Positions 1 to 8,826 are shown, numbered from the stretch's first letter. The stretch: 64,000 bases of DNA from Ilyomonas sp963790435 (GCA_963790435.1 CAWBOI010000002.1:496001-560000); one strand, 5' to 3'. Program-made: numbers and translations. The notes: generated by a model not told the origin, from the sequence alone.

Positions 1-224
1 GCGGTGGTGGTTGTTCCGTTCCAGACTTTTATGGTGCCGCCCTGCTCTGCAATAAACAGGCGGTTTGTGCCATCGTGTGCATTTACAATGTCAACCGGCC
101 TCGTAAGTCCGTTAATGATGGGTTGATAACTGATGGTAGGGGTTTGTGCAATTAACTGTACAAAAGCAAAAACGCAGACACCCAAAATGGCACTGCGCCG
201 TAGAAAGAGGTAGATTCTTTTCAT
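1..224 (-). CDS. PQQ-dependent sugar dehydrogenase-like protein, N-terminal part only
   Basis: Only the first ~74 codons are present; the gene runs off the left edge. The start is the ATG at 224-222. The protein begins MKRIYLFLRR, followed by a hydrophobic signal peptide ending near VQLIAQ. It continues with a stretch in the style LTRPVDIVNAHDGTNRLFIA and then EQGGTIKVWNG, typical of the first blade of the glucose/sorbosone dehydrogenase (GSDH) beta-propeller family. These are secreted or periplasmic PQQ enzymes that oxidise sugars, but the catalytic part lies outside the window, so activity cannot be judged. In Bacteroidota such proteins often end in a T9SS sorting domain, which cannot be checked here. 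The family call is fairly sure; the substrate is unknown. Confidence 0.7.
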   Translation of the reverse strand, partial: MKRIYLFLRRSAILGVCVFAFVQLIAQTPTISYQPIINGLTRPVDIVNAHDGTNRLFIAEQGGTIKVWNGTTTT

Positions 225-710
225 AAGAGTGAGCTTGTTTTCATTTTCGCGCAAAACCAATGCCTGATGTTTGGATGGGAATAAGTTGATTTGTTTTTGC
301 ACGAAAAATTGTGGTTAGCTTACGGTTGTGTTGTTGGATGAAACGCTTCGCCCTGTGTAGTTTTGGTTCATTAAAAATATATTACGCAGAAATGGGAAAA
401 TATCACACTTGCTAAATACAAGCTTTTGAGTTATGAAAAGCTATCAGCGATTCCTCCAAAAGTGTAGAGTACGATTCCAGAATTTGCTTCTCTGACTAAG
501 TAAAAAAGATTTAGTCACTAAATTTTGTTTTAATTGTACAAAAACTGAAAAACCATTAATCGAAAAAATAACAATTGGAATAATAATAGTTTGTACTATT
601 GCGTATATATTTGTGTTGGTTAAAAGTTAAACAAGTAAATGTAAAATTGTAGGTACGTGTAGACATCTATTATCCTATCGGCGACCAATCTTTCCCTTGT
701 TGCGTCATCT
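225..710. other. intergenic region, no gene seen
   Basis: AT-rich stretch of about 490 bases between a minus-strand and a plus-strand gene, so it should hold divergent promoters. The only structured element noted is one copy of the dispersed 11-mer (TTTGTTTTTGC at 290-300), 66 bases upstream of the sugar dehydrogenase start. No convincing -33/-7 pair, RNA gene or terminator was seen. Confidence 0.5.
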
Positions 711-968
711 ATGAAATCACTTATAAAAAATCATTGTATGTCTAAGAAAAAGTACCGCACTGACTTTTTGTTTCCTCGCACAAACATGCTAATTGGTGCG
801 GGTAGCATATTCAATCTTGCCGGAAATTATTTTGAGTTTAATACTTCTAAAACAGAACAGGAGGCAGATTTTAAAGCTTTAGAAAATGATTGGGGAGTTA
901 TCGGAATGGATTTGTGTGCTGTTATGAATGAGAACCCTAAAGAAACGCTTGAACTCGAAAAGCATTAA
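711..968 (+). CDS. hypothetical small protein upstream of DUF2335 gene
   Basis: An 85-residue soluble-looking protein. It may start at the ATG at 711 or at the in-frame ATG at 738 (MSKKKYRTDF). The core reads like a compact domain with hydrophobic and aromatic positions (FLFPRTNMLIGAGS, NLAGNYFEFN) and then an acidic helix (EQEADFKALENDW). No family function is known to me. It ends three bases before the GTG start of the DUF2335 gene, so the two are almost certainly co-transcribed. Base composition is AT-richer than the flanking metabolic genes, consistent with an accessory cassette (inference). Confidence 0.6.
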   Translation: MKSLIKNHCMSKKKYRTDFLFPRTNMLIGAGSIFNLAGNYFEFNTSKTEQEADFKALENDWGVIGMDLCAVMNENPKETLELEKH

Positions 969-971
969 ATC

Positions 972-1508
972 GTGAATGACTTATCTGCTAATCCGTCTCC
1001 AGAAAATAATGAAGAAAATCAAGCATCGCCAGAGGAACTATCCTCTGGCGATGATCTTACAAATATACCGGCAACTGTTCCAGAAGATGTAAAACCAATA
1101 TTAAAAAGTCTTCCTGAGGAACAACAAAGAAAAGTTGTAAGAGCAATTGTTTCACATCGTAGATGGCGTGCTCCCATGCCGCCACCTGACATCTTGAAAG
1201 AATATAATAAGTGTGCTCCCAATGGAGCAGATCGCATATTACGAATGACTGAAAATCAATCCGAACATAGAATGCGAATGGAATTTAAAGCGATTGAAGG
1301 CGATCTAAAACAAAGCAACCTCGGACAAATATTTGCTTTTATAATTGCTATGTCATTTTTAGGGGTGTCTGGATTTTTAATTTATATAGGACATGAAATT
1401 TCCGGGTCAATATTAGGAACTGTTGATCTCGTGGCTCTTGTTACAGCTTTTCTTGTTGGAAGGCATCAACAAAATAGAGATCTTTCTGATAAAAATCCTA
1501 AAGAATAA
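972..1508 (+). CDS. DUF2335 domain membrane protein
   Basis: A 178-residue protein starting at GTG. The acidic, low-complexity N-terminus (~1-50) is followed by the conserved DUF2335 core around 75-135: R-W-R-A-P-M-P-P-P, L-K-E-Y, I-L-R-M, then H-R-M-R-M-E. Two transmembrane helices follow near 117-137 and 142-162, and a short charged tail. DUF2335 proteins are small predicted inner-membrane proteins of unknown function, often seen in accessory or phage-linked islands. It is tightly coupled to the small gene at 711-968, which may be its partner. No start codon better than this GTG was found before the conserved core. Family call confident; role unknown. Confidence 0.75.
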   Translation: MNDLSANPSPENNEENQASPEELSSGDDLTNIPATVPEDVKPILKSLPEEQQRKVVRAIVSHRRWRAPMPPPDILKEYNKCAPNGADRILRMTENQSEHRMRMEFKAIEGDLKQSNLGQIFAFIIAMSFLGVSGFLIYIGHEISGSILGTVDLVALVTAFLVGRHQQNRDLSDKNPKE

Positions 1509-1591
1509 ACCTCCGCTCGAAATTGTCTCCAGACTTCATCGAACCATCAGCCAATCTCCCTATTTGCGAATCAAGTTCGCATTCATCTACT

Positions 1592-3667
1592 TCACAATCC
1601 AACCATCACCCCCACAAAATAATTCCGTTTCGCAGCAGGATTGTAATACCGCCCGCCAACAGCATTAATATCGTTACCCAAACTGTAGGTTTCATTCAGC
1701 AAATTATCGGCACCAACAAACACGTTATACTGAAAGCGATGAGCGTTATTTTGAAAGCCGATTTTGCTTTGCAACAAATGATAGGGTTTTGCAGTAGCAG
1801 TAGCCGCATCGTTAACCGTTAAGGAAGAAGTATTGTTCAAGATAACATTCGCATACACACCGCATTTACTCATCGCTTCAAGCGTCGAAACGTTGATGGT
1901 GCGCGGCACGCCGGTAATGGGATTGCCACTGTAATCGTTTCTGTTCACTATATAGGAAACAAATTGGTAAGGCTGATAAGCAAAGCTGTTGCTTATTGCA
2001 AGCGAGGTAAGAAAGGCATTTTTGTTTTCGATGATAAATGCTTTGAACCAGGCTTCGGCGCCATGCTGTTTGGTTTTGCCCGCATTTGTATAATACTCTG
2101 AAGAAGAACCTGAGTTTCTATCAACAATGGCATTGTTCAACCCAAAAAAATAAGCCGATACATCAAACAAAAATTGGTTGTTAATGAGATTTCCTTTTAC
2201 GCCAAATTCATAATTCCAGCCTTGCTCAGGCTGTAATGTGGTGTTGAAAGCGCCATTGGAGGGATGCAGCTCTGCAAGTGATGGCGGCGAGAAACCTTTA
2301 GCGGCAACGGCATACACATTTACATCGTTCACCACCTTATACAACACACTGAAACGCGGCGCCAGCAAGCTGTTGGTGTTGCTCCTTTGGAAATAATTCA
2401 ATGCTGAATCGGTGCTTCGGCGATAGCGAACGAGTTGCTGGTTATTGCTTACACCAGCTTGCAATGTTAAGCGGTTATTCAAGGTAAAATTAACCTGTGT
2501 GAACAAAGCATATTGCGTAGCAAAGAGTTCATCTTTAAACTGTACGGCCCCTTTTACACCTTTGTTGTTATCAAATTCATTAATGAATGAATGATTGTAC
2601 AACCATTCCGCACCGGCAAGCCATTTGAAAAGTAGAGTTTTGTTTTGGGCGTGAAGCGAAAACGTGGTTCTGCCACTAAGGTTGTTTTCGTTTCTCACTT
2701 CATATTGCGTGGTAAATGGATTGATAAACGAGGTATGATTGGCAGCGAGCGTGGTGGTATTATCAAAGTGTTTTGAAAAGTTGGACAGCAAGCTTGCACC
2801 GCCAAACAAGGTTTTGTTATAAACCGCATTGTGCTGTGTTACAGCTTTCGGATAAGCTGTAGTATCAGTGTACAACTGCTTCAATGTTAATCCTCCCGGC
2901 GTTTGATAATACAAGTCGGAATAAAACGCTAAGAAATTCAGCTTTTCTTTGTTGGAAATATTCCAGTTGCCATCCCATTTGAAAGCATCTTTACGCATGG
3001 CAGACTGCTGCCGGTAACCATTGCTTTGCTGGTGCACTTGTTGAATGCCGGTTTGAAATTTTGCATCGGCATAAGAATATTTTGCCCATTCGTTAAACAA
3101 ACCATACGAGCCGCCGCCAATGTAAGCCGACGCATGATTTTGGGGCAAATAATTTCCTGAATGAAGAATGACAGCACCGCCGGTATTGGCGCCATATAAA
3201 CTGCTCGCCGGGCCTTTAATCACTTCAACGGATTGTATCTGGCTGATGTCAATCAAATTCAAATAGGTGTTGCCACCGGCATCGGAAAGTGGGATGTCGT
3301 TCCAATACACTTTTACATTGCGCACACCAAACGGCGAACGCAGCACACTACCGCGAATAGACAAGCGATAACTGCCCGGCGAACGTTCTTCCATACGCAC
3401 ACCGGCAACGGTGTTGAAGACAGGAACAAGCGAAACATTGTTCAGCAGTTGCAGGCTTTTTTGGTTGATAACAGAAATGGCAGCCGGTGCATCCTGCCAT
3501 TTGCCTTGCAGGCTGAAAGCAGTAACAGTAACGTCTTCGAGTGTATTTGTTTTTGTTGTATCAGATGTAGATAAAAGCCTTGCTGTGTCTGCTTTCTGCG
3601 CAATTGTGGCAAAAACAAACAAAAGGAAGGTTGGCAATAAAATCAATATAAAAAACAATTTTCTCAT
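1592..3667 (-). CDS. TonB-dependent outer-membrane receptor
   Basis: A 691-residue outer-membrane receptor. The N-terminal signal peptide (LLFVFATIAQ) is followed by a plug domain (~40-160) with typical pieces: LEDVTVTAF, SVINQKSLQLL, RGSVLRSPFGVRNVKVYWND, and IQSVEVIKGPASSLYGANTG before the barrel. The C-terminal beta-barrel contains GFSPPSLAELHPSNG and ends in alternating aromatic strands. It resembles siderophore/iron-complex receptors of the FhuA/FecA type more than SusC (no N-terminal carboxypeptidase-like domain). The substrate cannot be assigned. The start ATG overlaps, as ATGA, the restored stop of the upstream glycosyltransferase frame, so the two genes were probably translationally coupled. 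The signal-peptide coding region carries one copy of the dispersed 11-mer. Confidence 0.85.
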   Translation of the reverse strand: MRKLFFILILLPTFLLFVFATIAQKADTARLLSTSDTTKTNTLEDVTVTAFSLQGKWQDAPAAISVINQKSLQLLNNVSLVPVFNTVAGVRMEERSPGSYRLSIRGSVLRSPFGVRNVKVYWNDIPLSDAGGNTYLNLIDISQIQSVEVIKGPASSLYGANTGGAVILHSGNYLPQNHASAYIGGGSYGLFNEWAKYSYADAKFQTGIQQVHQQSNGYRQQSAMRKDAFKWDGNWNISNKEKLNFLAFYSDLYYQTPGGLTLKQLYTDTTAYPKAVTQHNAVYNKTLFGGASLLSNFSKHFDNTTTLAANHTSFINPFTTQYEVRNENNLSGRTTFSLHAQNKTLLFKWLAGAEWLYNHSFINEFDNNKGVKGAVQFKDELFATQYALFTQVNFTLNNRLTLQAGVSNNQQLVRYRRSTDSALNYFQRSNTNSLLAPRFSVLYKVVNDVNVYAVAAKGFSPPSLAELHPSNGAFNTTLQPEQGWNYEFGVKGNLINNQFLFDVSAYFFGLNNAIVDRNSGSSSEYYTNAGKTKQHGAEAWFKAFIIENKNAFLTSLAISNSFAYQPYQFVSYIVNRNDYSGNPITGVPRTINVSTLEAMSKCGVYANVILNNTSSLTVNDAATATAKPYHLLQSKIGFQNNAHRFQYNVFVGADNLLNETYSLGNDINAVGGRYYNPAAKRNYFVGVMVGL

Positions 3668-3761
3668 AGGTCGCGTGTTATGTTTTGAAACAATGAAAGA
3701 TAAGTTTTTTGGTTGTTTTCGGTTGAATAAAATTCTTGTACAGTCTCTTTGTTCTTTCTAC

Positions 3762-4760
3762 CTACTTCTTTATAAAATTCTTTGTTTTGAATGATGGCGG
3801 AAAGGCAAGAATACCATTCAAACTGTCGTTGTTGGCAAAGAGATTGTCATTGCCCCGATTGATTTTAATATTCGCTTCCATTGGCGTGGCAACCGTTGGC
3901 AAGCCGCAAGCCATGTATTGAATCAATTTAAAACCGCATTTGCCCTTTGCCAATGGCTCATTGGGTAAAGGCAGGATACCAACATTGCAGGTTTTTAATA
4001 AAGCAATTTCTGTGCTTTGCTGCCCGCTATAATTGATATAATGCAAGCCTTGTAAGCCTTTTTCCAACTTGGTATCAAAGCCAATCAACACAAGTTTAAT
4101 ATTGTAAATTTCCTCTAACTGCAACAGGCAATCTTTTATCAATAAGATAAACGGACTTGTTATAGCAGATCCAATCCATGCAATGCGAAACGCTTCTTTT
4201 TCTTTGGTTGAAATTTGTGCCGCTTCGGTTGCATTGTACAATTGAACGGAAACACTCGTTGGAACTTCAATTACTTCTTTTGCAAACGGCAACAAAGCTT
4301 TGGTAAAATAAGGGCTTTCTGTAATAGCAATATCGGCTAAAGAAACCAGCTTGTAAATTTTATCGCCGCACCAGCGTTTGATGAATTTGTTTTTGCTGTT
4401 ATTATAGTTATGAAAAACAGCATCGTCATAATCAATCACAATGCGTTTTTGTTTGCGCAGCAACCATTTTTCCAACCGAAAAGGCAGGTAGGGGAACAGT
4501 TCATATTCGATATAAACGATGTTGTATTTTTTTATAAAAAGCATTTGAAAGAAACGTCTTGCATAAGCGTAGAACGCAAGCAGCACGGGCTTTCTGCCGA
4601 TTTTATAAAAAATAGACAAAAACAAAGACGGAAAGAGCGGATGAACAGTTATGTCAAAACCATTGGCTTCTAAATATGAATGATAGGCATAGCTGCGATA
4701 CCGGCTGCTCAGTTCTGCTGCTGTGTGTTTGGTAAAGTAAACAATGCGCTTTTGTTTCAT
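3762..4760 (-). CDS. glycosyltransferase (GT-B, GT4-like), C-terminus frameshifted
   Basis: The intact frame gives 332 residues. It begins MKQKRIVYFTKHTAAELSSR, has the N-terminal Rossmann half, then AWIGSAITSPF and the nucleotide-sugar half with CNVGILPLPNEPLAKGKCG followed by KLIQYMACGLPTVATP. These are hallmarks of GT4-like retaining glycosyltransferases, probably cytoplasmic and acting on an envelope or exopolysaccharide acceptor. The last ~20 residues (LNGILAFPPSF onward) do not look like the family. Restoring one T in the run at 3820-3822 reads NNDSFEWYSCLSAIIQNKEF and continues to a TGA at 3666-3664, overlapping the start of the TonB receptor gene as ATGA. The biological gene is therefore probably 3664-4760. 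TTTGTTTTTGC lies 6 bases before the ATG. Confidence 0.8.
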   Translation of the reverse strand: MKQKRIVYFTKHTAAELSSRYRSYAYHSYLEANGFDITVHPLFPSLFLSIFYKIGRKPVLLAFYAYARRFFQMLFIKKYNIVYIEYELFPYLPFRLEKWLLRKQKRIVIDYDDAVFHNYNNSKNKFIKRWCGDKIYKLVSLADIAITESPYFTKALLPFAKEVIEVPTSVSVQLYNATEAAQISTKEKEAFRIAWIGSAITSPFILLIKDCLLQLEEIYNIKLVLIGFDTKLEKGLQGLHYINYSGQQSTEIALLKTCNVGILPLPNEPLAKGKCGFKLIQYMACGLPTVATPMEANIKINRGNDNLFANNDSLNGILAFPPSFKTKNFIKK

Positions 4761-4812
4761 TGATGTGCAAAAACAAATCCCGATGCTTGGACACCGGGAT
4801 ATACTTTATTTT

Positions 4813-4923
4813 TTGAACCACAAAGACACAGAGAACACAAAGGTTCACAAAGAGCAATAAAAAACTTAGTGTAACCTACCTGCCGGTAGGCAAGCTTCTT
4901 CACTTTGTGTCTTGGTGGTTCAA
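4813..4923. repeat. imperfect long inverted repeat of the TTGAACCAC family, with nested REP-like palindrome
   Basis: The left arm TTGAACCACAAAGACACAG starts at 4813. The right arm CTTTGTGTCTTGGTGGTTCAA ends at 4923, with near-complete pairing. Inside sits a small palindrome (4874-4893, CTACC-TGCC-GGTAG core) related to other copies at 33917, 50201 and 55123. A second copy of the outer arms is at 43234-43303. It lies between two minus-strand genes and could act as a terminator or be a non-autonomous repeat. Confidence 0.65.
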
Positions 4924-4934
4924 CAATTTCCCTT

Positions 4935-5921
4935 TTACTTTTTCATATACATCACTTCTTTTACCAAGTTCACGGTGCGGGGAACATCAGGCAAATAAGC
5001 CGCAGCGAGGTTCGGCGCATAGTGCATTGGCGCATCGGCAGACGTAATGCGGAGAACAGGCGCATCCAAATAATCGAAGCCTTCTTTTTGTATGCGATAT
5101 GCAATTTCAGACGATACCGAACACATAGGCCACTGCTCTTCAACAATCACCAAACGATTTGTTTTTTGAACACTTCCTAAAATGGTTTGCCAGTCGAGCG
5201 GGCGAATGCTGCGAAGGTCAATCACTTCTGCATTTACGCCTTCTTTCTCCAGCTCGGAAGCCGCAGCCAGCGCCACTTTCATCATTTTATTGTACGAAAC
5301 AATGGTAACGTCTTTGCCTTCCCGCTTTACATCGGATTTGCCTAACTCAATATAATATTCTTCTTCAGGCACTTCGCTTTTATCACCATACGATACTTCA
5401 CCTTCCATAAACATTACAGGGTCTTCTTCATAACGAATGGCTTGCTTCAACAAACCCTTTGCATCATAGCCATTGGAAGGCGAAACCACTTTCAAACCCG
5501 GTATGTTGGCAAAATAACTTTCAAATGCTGTAGAGTGTTGCGCACCCAGTTGTCCTGCACTTCCGTTGGGGCCGCGAAACACAATGGGGCAGCCAATTTG
5601 GCCACCACTCATCGCCAGCATTTTAGAGGCGGTGTTGAGAATTTGGTCGAGCGCGAGCACAGCAAAATTCCAGGTCATAAATTCAACGATGGGTCGCAAA
5701 CCGTTTTGCGCAGCGCCTACGGCAATTCCGGCAAAACCCAATTCGGTAATTGGCGTATCAATTACGCGCTTGGCACCAAATTCTGCCAGCATTCCCTGGC
5801 TCACTTTGTAAGCGCCGTTGTATTCGGCAACTTCTTCACCCATCAAAAACACGCGGTTATCACGTCTCATTTCCTCGCTCATGGCTTCGCGCAGCGCTTC
5901 ACGGTAAGCAATTTGTCGCAT
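4935..5921 (-). CDS. pdhB: pyruvate dehydrogenase E1 component, beta subunit
   Basis: A 328-residue protein starting MRQIAYREALREAMSEEMRR; a start four codons upstream is possible but less family-like. Conserved parts: GEEVAEYNGAYKVSQGM (thiamine-diphosphate site, with the E of GEE), DTPITELGFAGIAVGAA, RGPNGSAGQLGAQHS, HSTAFESYFANIPGLKVVSP, and a C-terminal transketolase domain with DLRSIRPLD and EEQWPMCSV. With the alpha subunit it decarboxylates pyruvate (EC 1.2.4.1) in the cytoplasmic PDH complex. The alpha subunit gene is not in this window, so the two are unlinked here. Length matches the family (about 325). A branched-chain 2-oxoacid substrate is the main alternative, but the sequence is closer to pyruvate E1 beta. 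Confidence 0.88.
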   Translation of the reverse strand: MRQIAYREALREAMSEEMRRDNRVFLMGEEVAEYNGAYKVSQGMLAEFGAKRVIDTPITELGFAGIAVGAAQNGLRPIVEFMTWNFAVLALDQILNTASKMLAMSGGQIGCPIVFRGPNGSAGQLGAQHSTAFESYFANIPGLKVVSPSNGYDAKGLLKQAIRYEEDPVMFMEGEVSYGDKSEVPEEEYYIELGKSDVKREGKDVTIVSYNKMMKVALAAASELEKEGVNAEVIDLRSIRPLDWQTILGSVQKTNRLVIVEEQWPMCSVSSEIAYRIQKEGFDYLDAPVLRITSADAPMHYAPNLAAAYLPDVPRTVNLVKEVMYMKK

Positions 5922-6329
5922 AGATAAAATCAATTGTAAATGTAAAAATGACGCGCAAAAATAGAAGATTCAAATTAAGAATCAAGGTTCAAGTTTCAGG
6001 AAAAGAGAAGCAAGATTGAAGAAACAAGGTTCAGGGAACAAGTTGCAGGCTACAGGCGATAACTTTAAAGGATGACTATACAATAAGAAGTTTCTATTTA
6101 CCCGCTCTCATTCGTTCCACCAGGAACAGCAAGTGAGTAAAATGTAAAAAGAAGAAACGGTCTTCTATAGGAACGCTATTTTACGCACACAACATTTGGG
6201 CAAAACCAAAAACAAAATCACGGTTTATAAAATTGTTTTTGTATAAATGTTGTATTCCTGAATCTTGTTCCCTTAACCTTGTCTCTTGTTTCTTATTTCT
6301 TGTTTCTTGAATCTTTTACTTTTATCCAC
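5922..6329. other. intergenic region between divergent genes
   Basis: About 400 bases with low-complexity direct repeats of CAAG-ATTC/GAAACAAGG type (5975-6040) and their complements CTTGTTTC/TCTTGTTTCTTG (6262-6310). The two sides could pair over a long distance, or are relics of simple-sequence expansion. One GCAAAACCAAA copy is at 6200-6210. No RNA gene or clear promoter pair was seen. Confidence 0.4.
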
Positions 6330-7046
6330 ATGAATCGAGATTACTGGTTGCTGTTCCTCATTTTATTATCGGTGATGATAGCCAGCGTGCTTGCCAAAAA
6401 GTTGACGCTCACAGCTTCTCTTGTTGGCGGTATTATTGGCGTTTGTGTTTACATAGGCGCAGGGTTTACTGGTATTGCAATGATGGGTGCCTTTTTTATT
6501 TTAGGCACATTAGCAACTTCGTTGGGCTTGAAAACAAAGCTTGAAAAAAGGATGGCTGAACAAAACAATGGGCAGCGGAAAGCAGGCCAGGTAATTGCCA
6601 ACGCGGGTATAGCAGCCATATTGGGTTTGTGTAGTTATTATCTTCCCAAACATGCGCTGCCACTGCGTTTGATGATGGCAGCTTCGTTTTCTTCTGCCAC
6701 AGCAGATACGCTATCATCAGAATTGGGGAATGTGTGGGGAAGAAGATTTTATAACATTCTTTCCTTCAAAAAAGATGAACGCGGTTTGGATGGTGTGGTT
6801 TCGCTGGAAGGCACATTAGCCGGCATTTGTGGCAGCTTTGTTATCGCCTTTATTTTTATTATCGGCTTTGGATGGAAGGTTTGGTTTTGCCTACTTATTT
6901 TATTGTCAGGAACGATGGGCAACCTGTCGGATTCGGTACTGGGCGCGGCTTTGGAGAGAAAAGGATATTTGAAAAATGATGCGGTGAATTTTATCAATAC
7001 ATTCATTGCAGCAATGGTTGCTTTGGTTTTGTACGAAGTTTTCTGA
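6330..7046 (+). CDS. DUF92 family integral membrane protein
   Basis: A 238-residue polytopic membrane protein. The start is placed at MNRDYWLLFLILLS, because the 17 codons upstream fall in the TTCTTG-repeat leader. About six hydrophobic helices are visible. The conserved block is ASFSSATADTLSSELG (~125-140), with RRFYNILSF, GLDGVVSLEGTLAG and SGTMGNLSDSVLGAALERKG. These define DUF92/TMEM19; plant members (VTE6) act as phytyl-phosphate kinases, so a prenyl-phosphate role is conceivable but unproven here. It stands alone with no operon partner. Family call confident; biochemical role unknown. Confidence 0.85.
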   Translation: MNRDYWLLFLILLSVMIASVLAKKLTLTASLVGGIIGVCVYIGAGFTGIAMMGAFFILGTLATSLGLKTKLEKRMAEQNNGQRKAGQVIANAGIAAILGLCSYYLPKHALPLRLMMAASFSSATADTLSSELGNVWGRRFYNILSFKKDERGLDGVVSLEGTLAGICGSFVIAFIFIIGFGWKVWFCLLILLSGTMGNLSDSVLGAALERKGYLKNDAVNFINTFIAAMVALVLYEVF

Positions 7047-7195
7047 ACCTGGATTTGGGGGTGATGTTTGGGATTTATATGATTGAATAAGGAAGGTTGA
7101 ATAGTATGGCAAAAACAAACTTCATCTTTATCCCAAACATCTCAATTACCTCAGTTCAGACCTTTTTATTTTCTTTGCGGCTTTCTACATAAAGC

Positions 7196-8335
7196 ATGAA
7201 AAAAGTTTTATTCATAGACAGAGACGGTACATTAATCAACGAAGCGCCACCAACGTATCAGATTGATAGCTTTGAAAAGCTCAGTTTTTATCCCGATGTG
7301 ATTACTTACATGCGCCGCATTGCAACAGAATTCGATTATGAACTTGTTATGGTAAGCAACCAGGATGGTTTGGGAACGCCGTCCTTTCCCGAAGATACAT
7401 TCTGGCCTGTGCAGAATTTCATTATCAAAACATTCGAAAACGAAGCCATCCATTTTGCAAAGTGTTACTTCGACAGAACCTTTGCCAAAGACAATGCACC
7501 CACAAGAAAACCCAACACGGGCCTGTTAACTTCTTACTTACACAACGATGAATATGACATAGCGGCCAGCTTTGTAATTGGCGATAGGATTACAGATGTA
7601 CAACTGGGTAAAAACCTCGGTTGCAAAGCCATTTGGCTGAACAACGATCCCAACCTGGGCGGCTCTGAAATCAAAGATTCGCGCGAGGCTTTGCAGAGCA
7701 CAATTGCCTTGGAAACTGGGCACTGGCGCGACATTTATCACTATTTAAAAAACGATGCCCGCATTGTAAAGCATGAGAGAAATACAAGCGAAACCAAAAT
7801 CAATGTTGTATTAAATGTAGATGGTTCGGGCAAAGCAAACATCAATACCGGACTTGGCTTTTTCAATCACATGCTCGACCAATTAGCGCGTCATGGTAAG
7901 ATGGATTTGAAGATAGATGTACAAGGTGATTTACACATTGATGAACATCATACTATTGAAGATACCGCCCTTACATTGGGCGAAGCGTTTGCCATTGCTT
8001 TGAAAGACAAACGTGGCATGGAACGTTATGGTTTTGCCCTGCCAATGGATGATGCCGAAGCCAAAGTGCTGATTGATTTTGGAGGCAGAAGCTGGCTGGT
8101 TTGGAATGCAGAGTTTACGCGCGAAAAAATAGGAGAGATGCCAACGGAAATGTTCTTCCATTTTTTTAAATCGTTTTCCGATGCGGCCCGTTGCAACCTG
8201 AACGTCGAATGCAAAGGCACGAATGAGCATCATAAAATTGAAGCCATTTTTAAAGCGTTTGCCAAAGCGGTTCGCATGGCGGTAAAGCGAGATGCAATGA
8301 GTGATTATTTGCCAAGCACTAAAGGGGTTTTGTAA
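7196..8335 (+). CDS. hisB: bifunctional histidinol-phosphatase / imidazoleglycerol-phosphate dehydratase
   Basis: A 379-residue fusion. Residues 1-165 form a HAD phosphatase with DRDGT at 8-12, VSNQDG, and GDRITDVQLGKNLG, giving histidinol-phosphate phosphatase (EC 3.1.3.15). Residues ~195-379 form imidazoleglycerol-phosphate dehydratase (EC 4.2.1.19) with GLGFFNHMLDQLARHG, DEHHTIEDTALTLGEA and NEHHKIEAIFKAFAKAVR, whose histidines bind Mn. The segment matching the E. coli HisB zinc loop (C-x-H...C-x-C) reads YFDRTFAKDNAPTRKP and has lost those ligands, probably normal for this lineage. No other his genes adjoin it. The 11-mer GCAAAAACAAA sits at 7109-7119 in the leader region. Confidence 0.95.
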   Translation: MKKVLFIDRDGTLINEAPPTYQIDSFEKLSFYPDVITYMRRIATEFDYELVMVSNQDGLGTPSFPEDTFWPVQNFIIKTFENEAIHFAKCYFDRTFAKDNAPTRKPNTGLLTSYLHNDEYDIAASFVIGDRITDVQLGKNLGCKAIWLNNDPNLGGSEIKDSREALQSTIALETGHWRDIYHYLKNDARIVKHERNTSETKINVVLNVDGSGKANINTGLGFFNHMLDQLARHGKMDLKIDVQGDLHIDEHHTIEDTALTLGEAFAIALKDKRGMERYGFALPMDDAEAKVLIDFGGRSWLVWNAEFTREKIGEMPTEMFFHFFKSFSDAARCNLNVECKGTNEHHKIEAIFKAFAKAVRMAVKRDAMSDYLPSTKGVL

Positions 8336-8456
8336 AAATGAATTGTGCAGCAAACTTCTCAAATTTGTGCAAAACCAAAAGAGCAAATAAAATATTGTCT
8401 GAAAATGGCAGAGTTTTATTATGCTCACTTATTTTTGCAACGCAATTGTAACAACT

Positions 8457-8660
8457 ATGACAGACGATATACAAGAAATAAAAGAGAAAGACTTTGGCTA
8501 TAACTGGGTAACCTCTTCGCGCTTTTTGTTTTATGTAGTGGTATTTTGCATGGTATCTTGGATGTTTGGTGCATGTTATAAATTGTACACGCACCGTTGG
8601 AAAGGAAAGCCCGATGTAGAAGTGCCCGGGAATACATTGTACACCCCTCAATACAAATGA
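8457..8660 (+). CDS. small single-span membrane protein, hypothetical
   Basis: About 67 residues from the ATG MTDDIQEIKEKDF. A start at 8421 is possible but adds an unconvincing Cys-rich extension. One transmembrane helix (LFYVVVFCMVSWMFGACYKLY) separates an acidic cytoplasmic N-terminus from a basic, proline-containing tail (PDVEVPGNTLYTPQYK). No family is recognised. It is immediately upstream of the two tRNA genes. A GCAAAACCAAA copy precedes it at 8369. Confidence 0.55.
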   Translation: MTDDIQEIKEKDFGYNWVTSSRFLFYVVVFCMVSWMFGACYKLYTHRWKGKPDVEVPGNTLYTPQYK

Positions 8661-8683
8661 TTCAATAAAAAAGCTGCAAAAGT

Positions 8684-8713
8684 TTTGCCGTATGGTGCGG
8701 AGCCTTATTTTTG
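8684..8713 (+). promoter_or_regulatory. Bacteroidota-type promoter for tRNA-Gly
   Basis: TTTG at 8684-8687, an 18-base spacer, then TATTTTTG at 8706-8713. This fits the Bacteroidota -33 TTTG / -7 TAnnTTTG pattern, though the usual spacer is slightly longer. The -7 box ends 31 bases before the tRNA-Gly gene. Confidence 0.6.
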
Positions 8714-8744
8714 CAGCCCCATAAAGTTCTTGCAAGTTTCAAAA

Positions 8745-8817
<73 letters not shown>

Positions 8818-8826
8818 CCGGCACAC

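Noticed and set aside
1423..1822. Short plus-strand ORFs overlapping the TonB receptor end
   Set aside because: They are out-of-frame shadows of the minus-strand receptor with no start context or protein-like composition.
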